Below the pieces are notes generated by a model. The model worked only from the letters and a program-made list of their open reading frames with translations. It had not been told where the DNA came from and searched no databases. Shown piece by piece: positions 37,663 through 47,968 of a DNA stretch of 64,000 nt. The translations under genes and the position numbers were made by a program. This stretch comes from Scleromitrula shiraiana. Its lineage: Eukaryota; Ascomycota; Leotiomycetes; Helotiales; Sclerotiniaceae. Numbering within the stretch: position 1 is the stretch's first letter; each line of letters begins with the position of its first letter. The stretch spans positions 1,984,001 to 2,048,000 of the forward strand of contig JABELC010000005.1 in NCBI GenBank assembly GCA_028455995.1, written 5' to 3'.

Positions 37663-38603
37663 CACAGCGAAACATAGATCCACAAAAGCAGGCACGATGC
37701 CATCAACGACCGCGCGCCCACGATATCACAAGTAGTGCGTCCCCGCCCGCCGATACAGTGGCCTGCGTCCTGCGTCCTGCGCTGAAACGGCATAGATATC
37801 CCGAATCACAGATGCGCGCTAGACGATATGATTGTGCGAGCTGCGTTGCTGTATGATGATGATGATGGACGGACGGACGGGTAGGATTTAGGATGTTTAT
37901 CTCGGGGGAATGTGGGAGGGATTTCATTGCGGGGTTTTGTTTGGCTGGCTAGTGAGGGGTGCGGTCTCTGGAACTGGATATGTAGAGGGAGAGGGAGAGG
38001 GAGAGTGAGAGTGGGAGTGAGAATGAGAATGAGAATGAGAATGCGTGGATAGCAACCGCGATTGATGGTGATGCAGATAAGGATCGTAGACCGGGACTGA
38101 TCGTGTAGATGACGTGGCGACGAGATTCGCACGTGCGGTTGAGAAGGCTCGTTTCGTATTAGGGACGGATATATATATATATATATCCGGTTTTTGACCT
38201 GGTGATAAGCTGCGATGGGATGCGGGAGATCGTTGAGAGTGCTGGGACAGCGATGGGGTGGAAAGGGGGGGAGTTGGAAGAGATGTTGGAGAGGGCTATG
38301 TGCACGAGTTTTAATGGAGATTCGGGGAGAGCGAAAGAACTACTGGGATTGGTATCGAGGAGATTGGGCGGATTTGTTAATGGGATGGAGGGGGTTATGG
38401 AAGCTTGGAAGCGGGCGAGGTCGCTTGATGGGAAAGGGGTGGGGAGTTGAGATTTTTTGTTTCTGTTGATATTATGTATTCTGAATTAAATGGTCTATAA
38501 AATGGTATCATATCCTTTCTTATACCTCTATCGGAACGCCTATGCTATGAAAATACCCGTGCTATGCTCAACTTTTCCTCTATCGATGTATCATGAGAAG
38601 TAT

Positions 38604-41148
38604 TTATGTACTTTTTGGCGCCCAATTCTCTAACCACGTCCTGGCGTTCTCTAGCTTGCCACCCGCTGCCTCACAAGCCGCAACACACCACTCTAATTCC
38701 CAACCCCCAGCCTCCATAGCCAACATTTCCGCCAAAACCCTTCGTTTCTGACTTCCCTCATCCACGCAGAAGAACATTGGTTCTGTTCTATCGCCGACTT
38801 TCTCAATCAAGGGCTGGATTAGAGGAAGTGCATCTTTAGTCGTTAAAGACGCCTGCTTTCCTTTTGATTCTTTCGCTTTTGCGGTCTTGCAGTATAAATT
38901 GTTACACCATGCTTTCCCACACCCCGAGATCATTTGACTCAGATATCTACGTTCCACGCGACGTTTCATGGCTCTCCCAGATGGATCATGCATGCTCACG
39001 TATAGCGGTCCAAAACAAACACTGCATAAACCCAAATCATTGCCTGGGCCTTGACCCATTCTAAGGCCGGCACCAATTTCTCCATTACTACCGACGCCAT
39101 TGAGGGTGCGGCCACAGTTGACATTTCGGCAAATATCGGGTTTGAACCGCGAGGCTTTTTCGAGTTCGTGGTGTTTGAGATGGGTGGACATGTCACGTAG
39201 ACGAATGATCTTACTGCAGAGATGGCATTCTGTTGTTCGACCACCGTCGGCGAGCTCGTGGGCTGTAAGACCAGAAATGAGGGTTTCAGGGGAAGGATCA
39301 AATGGATCGCCCTCTTGAGGAACCTCAAGGTGACAAAATTGACAAAGAATTATCTTTCCAGGGCAGACTGATGTACGATGAGAGGCGAGATCCTTTAAGT
39401 TCGTGGCTTCGTAAGAACAATTTGGACACCGTTTCGATTCATGGAAAATGGAATCATGTTTTGTTTTGCTGACAAGATATGTTAGTTACTAAAGATAAGA
39501 AATTAAATAACGGACTTGGACGTTTTCGACCAAATCATCCAATCGACTGCAAAGAATGAAGATCCCACTAGGATACCTTTTTTCTGAAAATCGATGTGAT
39601 AATCGAGTGGCCCACGGTTTGTCATAAAAAGCAGAATACATACCTTTCCGGTGAGTTTCCATACTCAGAATCATAGGGACAGTGCCAATGATGCTGCCAT
39701 TCCTGAGACTTTTTCTGAAAGACATTTTCACAATGTGGACACGAAATGTTATTACGAAGACAGAAGTTCCCGTGGAGCATCATAGTTCGCTTTGGCACCC
39801 ATTGATGACAATTTTTACATTGTTCTTCATCTGGACCATGCAATTCGGTGTCACCATCGAGGGAAACTGGTGCGCTTGGGGATTCGTTCGTTGTTCCTAT
39901 GTCGAGTGATTTTACTCTCAATGAGTACTTCCGTGGTCCAAGTGAGGTTCCAGCTTCGGATTTTCGACAATAAAGAGAAACGAAAAGCGAATCCGCCCCT
40001 TCTAGTTCAATGTTTGACTTTTGCAGAACTATTCTTTTGGTAGTATTGTTTGAAAAGTCCCCGAAAACATGTTCATCCTCCCTCGGCCTCGCTCTTTGAT
40101 GGGGGGATTGAGGACTAATAAATAATTCAACGTCGCCTTCGTCTTCTAGCGATAACTCGATATCCAGGCCATTCGATCGGTCCCATGAAGGGAGGGTATA
40201 ATCAATATAATCTCCCTCAATTATTTGCCCGGTAGAAGGTTTCCAAATGTCTAAATCACCGCCAACAGAGTTTCCTTGAGCCATCCCAGGAGCTTTTTGC
40301 GCCTTTGCCATGATTTGCTTCAAGGTTTCTCTAGCTTGTTCTTCATTCAAAGCTTCGATATCTACTTCTAAATCCGTATCAACCACACATATGCCATCTC
40401 CTTCAGGCGCAAGCTTGTCAATCAAGAACCGGAATTCTTCAGACCTGGACCCACGAACTGTCAATATCTCTCCATTTGTCAAAGTTGTAAAATTTTCACG
40501 CAAATGTCTCTCCAGTAATGATTTCCAATCTTCCGGATTATATCCAGCTTCTAAAGGCCTTAACCTCACATATGTCCCCTTTGGTAGTTGTTTTGCATGT
40601 ACGGTAATTCTTGCGGGTTCTTCAGAATCGTCTGTAAGATCTATCGTATCGTCTCGAGTAAGGTCAATGGGCGGATCATCCGTGAGATCTATCGGCGCAT
40701 CTGGTGATCCTCTGCCACTTTCCTTCCTCGGGGTATGAATTGATTTCGGTAAAGGTTCGTAAACACCTAGAGCTTCCAATAAGAATGGACTCAACCCCAC
40801 CTCTCCCTCATCCGCAGAGAATTCTCGAATTCCAGCATACACCACGTTTCCGTTTTTCGAATTGACCAACCGGAAGGTTAGTGGATGAGGTAATTGTTGT
40901 TGGGTGTCCCTCCATTGCGATTGTTCGGCTCGCGCAGCTGCCAATGAATAAGGATTGAAAGGATCAAATGTAGCATTATTTGGGCGACTATTAGAAGTGA
41001 CCGTAACAGTAGACGCTGCTAGAAGTTGCTCAAGTGCAGATGGCGGTAACAATATCTTGTCTCCGGGTAGTGCTTTGTTCGACCTCGGCGCCACTGAGTA
41101 CATAGATGACCATGATAGAGAAATGTCTTGATTGGCGACAGCAGCCAT
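38604..41148 (-). CDS. UFD1-domain protein with zinc fingers and SUMO-interaction-like motifs
   Basis: Two exons, 41148-39644 and 39468-38604, give 789 residues; the ATG at 41148 starts MAAVANQDISLSWSSMYSV. The first part is a Ufd1 barrel (PGDKILLPPSALEQLL, NVVYAGIREFSADEGEVGLS), followed by a second Ufd1 subdomain (KQLPKGTYVRLRPLEAGYNP). Between them lie three IDLT-type acidic motifs (about residues 152-175). The C-terminal 300 residues carry zinc-finger pairs of TRAF/C2HC type: CKNCHQ..H..C, CPHC..H..HC, CPNC, CQFC, CHLC..H and CRNVNC. This UFD1 plus zinc-finger order is also found in a plant family (PRLI-interacting factor K). A role with Cdc48/p97 on ubiquitylated or SUMOylated proteins is inferred. 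The alternative longer start to 41361 adds a non-conserved hydrophobic stretch and is rejected. Confidence 0.88.
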
Positions 41149-41679
41149 TGCGGGAAGATGTTTGACTGGAAATTTAAAGATGACTATGATAGAGTTACTT
41201 GTTGTAATTTTATCAATGTTACCATGCAAGGGCTCTGTCGAGGGTATGGTACAGAGAGGTTGTAAAAAGATTCTTGGGATATTTAAATAATAATCTACTG
41301 TAGATGTGCAATGCACTGTAATAATAAATGGCGTAGATGGATATGTCAGACATCGAAGCATCCAGCATTCTTCCTTATCGATAAGGATAGACTAGTGAAT
41401 AAATAGTATGTGGCATAATCTGTGGCACAGAACTACTTACTGTGGCACAAATAACTGTGGCTTTGATTAGTCAGCTACGTCAATCATTCCAAATTACCCC
41501 TCTACTCAAGTACAAGAATTATTAGGATTTATTCCATCAACCATACAACAACAATATAACAACGAACACACCATCTTCATAATCATCGTAATCACTGTCG
41601 TTGTTGATGAGTGACATGATCCTGCCCTTGTAAACATATATTCTTTTCTTCTTAACTTCTTATTCTTAAATAGTTTAGA

Positions 41680-43232
41680 ATGGATCATCAGTATCAACAT
41701 AGTTCTACATTACCATCTACGGATGATTTGCCACCATCTACGAATGATTTGCCACCACCTCTTTTAAATTTGTTATCCAATCCTTTAATACTCTACCTCA
41801 CCGTCCCATACCTTTCTGTTACCTCCCTTTTTAGCCTAGGAGCAACCTCGAAATCTTTTAAAAATCTTATTCATGAAACTCCTGGTGTTTTTCGTCATCT
41901 GAATCTATCAGAAGTTATATCCGCCAATGCCGAAGTTGGATCTTTTGAATGGGCAAGTTTACGATTAGATGAACATGTGACAGTATTAGAGGAGTCTGTT
42001 TTCTCGATCCTGTTAACCTAAATACATATTAACTTCTCATAGCTTTTATAGTGCTCCATTACGAGGCATATTTAATAATCTACGTCTACGGAGCAGAAAT
42101 CTTCTTCTCGATGTACAGACTTTGATACTCGATGGGCTTTCGGTTCCTTCTGGCCTTGTCAGCGAGATCATATTGGACTCTTCATATAACGTTCGCCTTC
42201 TTTCTATTCGCGAAGTGAAGAATCTCAATGAGCCAAAGTTGATGCAAGCTTTACAATATTCATGTCGGCCATCTAGAGCACCAAATACGCCCAAACTTCA
42301 AGGGTTATACATTTTCGGTCTTAGAGACTCAAACCCCAGGTCTAGGAAAACATCACCAGGAAATCTCATATCCAAAACCATACCGGGGAACTGGACTTCC
42401 ACCATATTAGCTTGCAAAGGTATCATTAGTTTTGATCTCTCCTTGTGCAATGGGCCCCGCCATTCACTCCTTCCAAGCAAGACTTCCTGGTACAGTAGCT
42501 CAGAGAGTTCTCTTCTCCCACGTACGGCAACACATAGATTGGAGGGTTGCAATTCTTGTGGGAGCTGTCCCGAAGGCCGACCAATATTTGGACAATCGCC
42601 TCAGACTATGTTTCCCCTTCTGGCCCCTCTTCCTCTTCATTCCTCAACACTCAAGGCCGCAAAAACCCCATTCAACGATTCTTCATCGAGAAATTCAATT
42701 CTACGCTGCGCAGACTGTGTGAGTAACAGACACTGCGAAAATTGTCGAAAATGGTGGTGTGAAGACTGCTTTGAAGGATCAGATATGGCACAGAATAACA
42801 ACTCGTCAATGTCTCAAGCTATCAGCCCCGAAACAGAAAATGTCAAGGTAGGTCTTTCCATGAATTTCCTTGAAAGTAATACGAAAAATGGATGCAATTC
42901 AATGTGTGGTTGAATTAGATTCACCGAGGCAGCACACCGAGTTACGATTTCTATTTCGTTTAATTTCTCTATGCGACGAGTACTGACTATGAATCTTAGA
43001 TTGGAGTTACAAGAAGCTGCTTTTTCTGTGGACCGAATGTGAGGCAATCACCAAAACTACTTGTCGGTTTGCTAATATTCCATCATAGTGCTACGAGTGT
43101 GTCCAAATGACCCAACTGAGGTGTAAGATCTGCAGGGGAGGGTATTGTACCGTCCACAACGAGGACTCGACTCCGACTACTTGCGATTGTATGAGAAATC
43201 CGCGGATCGTGAAGCAAACATGGCAGGGCTAA
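41680..43232 (+). CDS. F-box protein with cysteine-rich zinc-binding tail
   Basis: Four exons: 41680-42011, 42043-42847, 43000-43038 and 43089-43232, joined in frame to 439 residues. The N-terminal part has an F-box-like stretch (NPLILYLTVPYLSVTSLFSLGATSKSFKNL, about residues 34-65), expected to bind Skp1 in an SCF ubiquitin ligase. The middle is leucine-rich with short repeats, a probable substrate-binding surface. The tail has two similar cysteine clusters: CADCVSNRHCENCRKWWCEDC in exon 2 and CYECVQMTQLRCKICRGGYC in exon 4, with CFFCG between them and a final CDC. These resemble zinc ribbons or RING-like knuckles, but no named family is certain. Exon 3 is only 39 nt. It is divergently placed from the UFD1-type gene, 531 bp away, which is notable given the shared ubiquitin theme. 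Confidence 0.75.
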
Positions 43233-44330
43233 CGAGATATCCAGGGTGTACTATTCGCAGTGGTCGTCGAACAAGAGATCTTTATTAAATCATTCATCAG
43301 ACCGAAAACGGATGATGTTCGGATTATTCCACGATGTATATATGAAAAATCTGAAATTTTCTCTATGGAGCCTTCTAATCGTGTGTGTATTGTGCCACCA
43401 TGCTTGAGAAAAAAATTGTATCTCATCGAGTGATGTAGGGTATCATGAAGGATCCAATCTTCCGTATACCTATACCTTTTCTAAGCTTTTAACGAAGCTC
43501 AACATTTAACTGCTGTTCAATCCTGGATGGATCCTGATCTTTAGTTGGATAATAAACGGATCGCCATATTGATATATTTCTCAGACAGCAATAAAGCTGC
43601 CCATCTCAGTGGTATGCTGGCAGATCGCCAATAATGAAGAAAATACCAAAGTGATTCAATTATATGTGCAGCCCCAAAGCAACATTTTTTTTGTGTCCAT
43701 CAGGAAGGTGCACTCGATGAAGTAAACAAAAGGGTACTCATTACCTGCAAGTACAGGATAACTGAAACACATCACGAGCAGTTTGAAATACCGAAAAATT
43801 TGGACCATGCTACTTCTCGAGACTATATCATTAATATAGTTTATGAAGATCTCGGATAAACCTTCTACATTTTTCTAAGTTTGATGTCCATTGCCCCGCT
43901 CGAAGACAAAAATGCGATTTTCAATTCATCCATTCATGGCCAAGTTGGTGAGGAACATACTTCCATAAGTGTATCACAAGCTAGTTTCGATCGAGCTAGA
44001 AGAGATTCCGCTCTTGCCTAACCTTACAACATCAGACTAATGAAATTCTTAGTCCCGGCACTTGATATCCGATGTGTTGATTCCACTTCATATTGTTACG
44101 CCATCAACTATTTGGATTTACTCAACCCTTCAATTACCAGATATCTGCCGTCTCAATAGTTTATCAACCTAGAAACACTTCCCCACATATCCTATCATTG
44201 AATTCTTTATAATTTGCTCAATCCTCCCCCAGATTACTTGGCAAGTTCTTGGTATTTTCTAGTTTGCATCTCAATTACCCCTTCCAGTATATGATATTAT
44301 TACCACGACGTGCGAAAGCGAAACAATATA
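43233..44330. other. Spacer between the F-box and MFS transporter genes
   Basis: About 1.1 kb, mixed composition. Carries the F-box gene 3' region and the transporter promoter. Small open frames only; nothing supported. Confidence 0.5.
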
Positions 44331-45924
44331 ATGGGACTTTCAGAAATTCACGACGCACTCGAAACCACAGATACCCTCGAACCTCATGGTCCTGATGTCG
44401 AAAAGGTAGAAACGGAAGCTGCTCATGATTCACAACAACAAAGCATTAAACACAATGTGAACCTGGTCAATTTTACACCCGACGATGCGGAGAACCCACG
44501 AAATTGGCCAACGTGGAGAAAATGGTCGATTGTGCTAGCATTAACAATTGCGAATTTCAGCGCCCTATGGAACGCATCTGGATATGCACCCGCGGTTTCA
44601 GAATTCGCGTCAACGTATGGGACTTCTTCTGAAGTTGCTACTCTGCCGTTAGTCCTCTATGTTCTGGGTTTGGGATTCGGTCCTATGGTGCTGGCACCTC
44701 TAAGTGAGTATTTTGGACGAACGCCTGTATACCTGATCAACTTCTTCATAACTACTTTATGGCTTATGGCCACGGCTTTGGTGAAGGATGTTCCGGGATT
44801 GTTGATAATCAGATTTATCACCGGATTTTTCAGTTCCGCATCAATCAGTTAGGAGCCCTGATATTTACTCCCCCCAAAAATGTCTTCATAGCTAATATGA
44901 CTTAGCAAATATCGGAGGTACGATTGCTGATATGTGGGAGCATCACCATACCGGAATGCCTCTCGCCGTATATACAATTACAAGTGCAGGTGGTTCAGCC
45001 AGTGGTGTATTCGTCTTCTCCTTCATCGCCCAATTCCACGGCCTCCAAGCAGTATGGTGGGGCATGATGGGTAGCACCGCCGGCTTCTTCCTCCTACTTT
45101 GCGTATCCCTCCGAGAAACCCGCCATTCCGTCCTCCTACGTCGTCGCACAGCTGTCTTGCGAAAAGAAACAGGAAATCAAGACCTTGATGTTCCCCTAGA
45201 AATGCGCAAAAAGAGCCGCCGCGATATCTTCGCCGTATCCCTCACCAGACCCTTTCGTCTGCTCTTCACTGAACCAGTCATCATGTTCACGGCCGCATAT
45301 AACGGATATCTTTTCGGTATCGCATTTCTCTTTAATGGTGCATTTACTACCGTGTTCGGACCCAAAGGCTATGGATTTAATCCTATCCAGCTTGGACTCG
45401 CAAATCTTGGTGTGATAGTAGGAGCACTGCTAGGGCCCATCACGCATCTCTGGCAAGAAAAATACTACCTCCGCAAGATACGCGGAGAAGACGGGAAGAT
45501 CAAGAATATCCCCGAAGCAAGAGTCCAACTTAGTATGCTGGCGGCCGTTATTTTCCCAGCCTCCCTATTCTGGTTCGCCTGGTCTGCTCAGCCTGGACAT
45601 ATTCATTTCATCGTTCCCATCGTCGCATCTGCTTTCTATGGCTGGTCTTTCTACACTATCATTCAGATGACGTTTATGTACATCGAAGATACATATAAAG
45701 TATATGCCGCATCCGCATTAGCAGGAGTATGTTTCGCGAGAAACATCATCGGGGGCTGTTTCCCATTGTTTGGGGATCAAATGTTTAATGGTTTGGGCGT
45801 TCATTGGGCGGGTAGTTTGCTCGGTTTTGCAGCGTTGTTGCTATTGCCTATTCCGTTTGTGTTGGGGAGATGGGGGAATACATTGAGGATGAGAAGTCCG
45901 TGGGCGAGGGAACATATGGATTAG
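44331..45924 (+). CDS. MFS drug/metabolite transporter (DHA1-like)
   Basis: Two exons, 44331-44847 and 44906-45924, give 511 residues. The ATG at 44331 starts MGLSEIHDAL; the frame is open further upstream but without ATG. A long hydrophilic N-terminus with the FTPDDAENPRNWPTWRKW block is followed by about 12 hydrophobic segments. The family loop PLSEYFGRTPVY after the second segment is the MFS motif typical of fungal DHA1 proton antiporters (polyamine, drug or fungal metabolite exporters). A central charged loop (about residues 250-280) separates the two halves. It acts in the plasma membrane; substrate unknown. The intron donor is the less usual GTTAGG, but the joined sequence ISTNIGGTIADMW keeps the frame. 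No biosynthetic genes flank it, so cluster membership is not suggested. Confidence 0.9.
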
Positions 45925-46064
45925 GATGACGGACCAAAAGGTGATGATGATGATGATGCATAATGGAGTAAATTTGCGAGTCAAAAATTTGAAATTCATT
46001 GTAAATATCCTAAGAAATCAACAATAAGAAATAAAAATTCCAAAAAAATAAAATAAAAAAGAAC

Positions 46065-46068
46065 AAAA
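46065..46068 (-). terminator. RNA polymerase III T-tract for the 5S gene
   Basis: On the minus strand the 5S end is followed within seven bases by TTTT, and then TTTTTT a few bases further on. Both are standard Pol III stop signals. Confidence 0.8.
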
Positions 46069-46074
46069 TGATAG

Positions 46075-46193
46075 ACATACAACAGTGAGGATTCGCTGGT
46101 GGTCACCCACCCAACTACTAATTCACCGATTCAAGGCTTGTGTATGGCAGAGCGGACGGGATGCCCAATTCTCCTTGATCTATGGTCGTATGT
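46075..46193 (-). rRNA. 5S ribosomal RNA
   Basis: A 119-nt minus-strand gene beginning ACATACGACCATAGATC and ending CACTGTTGTATGT, so the terminal stem ACATACGAC/GTTGTATGT pairs with one bulge or mismatch. The hallmark segments CCCGTCCGCTCTGCC and TAGTAGTTGGGTGGGTGACC are present and carry the internal control region used by TFIIIA and Pol III. A single dispersed copy between protein genes is the normal state in filamentous ascomycetes. A T-tract follows at once. No obvious damage, so probably functional. Confidence 0.95.
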
Positions 46194-47968
46194 GTCAGTT
46201 TTGGGTTGATTTAGGAATATAATGAAACCAGGAAAGAAGAAGAGGGGAGGGTGAAGAATAGGGAGGGAAAGGGAAAGGAAAAGGTAGGGCAGTGAGAAAA
46301 AGATGGAGAATGTGTTTTTTATGGGGTATAGACAGGAAGAGTGAAGGAAGAAACTAAAAGGGATATATAGTGTTATGATAGATGGATAGATAGATAGATG
46401 GGTCGATGTTGTTTATAGATTTAATGAAGAGGGGTGGAATAGAATAGAATAGAATAGAATCGAGATGAGATGAGATGAGATGAGATGAGATGGGATGAGA
46501 TGGGATGGGATAAATTTATATTATATAAGCATATTGTAAGTAGTGTGATATAGACTATTTATTTACAGGTATGTAGGTCATGAAATTTAAGGATATAGAT
46601 AGATAGATAGATAGATAGATACATGATAATGGTGGTGGTAAGTGATATAGAAGGAGAGGGACGGAGAGGGGAGGCGAGAAAGGAAGCGCAGACGGGCATG
46701 CAGGAATTTGATCACTCTCATATAAATCTCACATGTATGTGATTTCCGAATCTCTGTCAATGAACAAATAAAATCTTCGCAATTCTTGTGTACTTTTATT
46801 TGTACTCTCTTCTTTCTTTTCGAGAAAATATATTTGTCTCATTCATTCCTTCTTTCCTTGTTCCTTCACTCTTTCTTTCTCCTTACTCATATACATACAT
46901 CTTGCTTTTGTATTCTTTCTCTTCTCTAGAAACGCCCTATGCTATGCCATGCCAAGTTCTCTGACGATACAGTCAACATATAACAACCCTTTCCATCCCA
47001 TCCCGTCCTATCCCATCCCATCCCATCTAATCCAATCCATCAATCCACCTATTCATCTGTCCATCCATCTTTACGCCAATTCATCTCCAATGCCTAAACC
47101 CCAAGCCATCCAAGTTTTTAGAAAAAAGAATCAGAACCAGTCAAAAGGGAAAAAAGAGAACTCCCAGCCCAATCTTCCAAGTCCAACCAAATACCAGATA
47201 CCAAATACCGCCATGTTATTTCCGTGAAAAATTCATACAAAAAGACCAGTCCTTGCAATACAACAGAAAAAAAGAAAGAAGGGACAAAAAAACCCTGACT
47301 CAAACCAAAGCCCGCTCAGGTAAGAGCCCAATCCATTTCACGCCTGTTTTCTCTCTCTTCACCATTTCGTACATAATATAATATGTTCATACACACCATC
47401 TTCTCTTATGGTCCCAATTCCCAAGCGCGATGTCGCATAAGATCTAATATCTATAAATCGATGAGAAACCAATTGAACCGAGTCTGAAGATATGCAAATC
47501 ATTACATGCAGTTTCATTCAAGTTTGGACCCATTGTTTTCCCATCACTCGTGATAGAAACATCGCCCAGTATGTGCCATCAGATGTAGCTCAATTGATGC
47601 ATGTTAAATTGTCCTGAACAAGAATAAAGAAAGACATTAAAATTGTTTTTGGACGTTCTTAAGAATAGACATCTTTATTGAACCTATGCTGAAGAAAACG
47701 TATGCTAATCCATATGATAGGATGAAGAGTGCATGCCATTAGAAGAAGAATTAATCTCCAGGTGGCAATGTGATCCTGGAGTTGTATGCAAGTAGCAAAA
47801 ATGAGATTTAATAACAAAACGCTTTATGCAAGCCGAATACCGTCGCTATGCGAAAAAAATAAAAAATTAAAGCCACCACCATGGTGGATGATGTATGTAC
47901 AAGAACTTTTGTCCAGATAAGATATTTATCTGGATTATGTTATGAGGTGATGGGAATGGTAATGAACC
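46194..47968. other. Spacer rich in purine and pyrimidine repeats
   Basis: Between the 5S gene and the 3' end of the large minus-strand gene. Contains GATA units at 46381-46400 and 46594-46620, GAATA units at 46436-46459, GAGAT units at 46461-46510 and CCATCC/CATCC words at 46995-47065. The final 600 bp may be the large gene's 3' UTR. No ORF supported. Confidence 0.5.
46461..46510. repeat. GAGAT pentanucleotide array
   Basis: About ten GAGAT/GGGAT units, purine-rich on the plus strand. Confidence 0.85.

Larger units (their letters stand above)
37145..38450 (+). other. Doubtful plus-strand gene broken by simple repeats
   Basis: Two stretches look protein-like but cannot be joined with certainty. 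About 37145-37438 reads, in one frame, SRSRSR.. then HNSFYRTIANASPHNQPPPPPHH and FDLARALQKARFLSFLK, ending at a TAG. The interval 38202-38450 reads GMREIVESAGTAMGWKGGEL, EEMLERAMCTSFNGDSGRAK, ELLGLVSRRLGGFVNG and ends at TGA, only 153 bp from the convergent UFD1-type gene. Just upstream, 38108-38168 reads DDVATRFARAVEKARFVLG in another frame, separated by an 18-nt AT run; one more AT unit would put the two in register. No family recognised. It could be a fast-evolving or decayed gene, or chance in GC-rich repeats. Confidence 0.3.
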
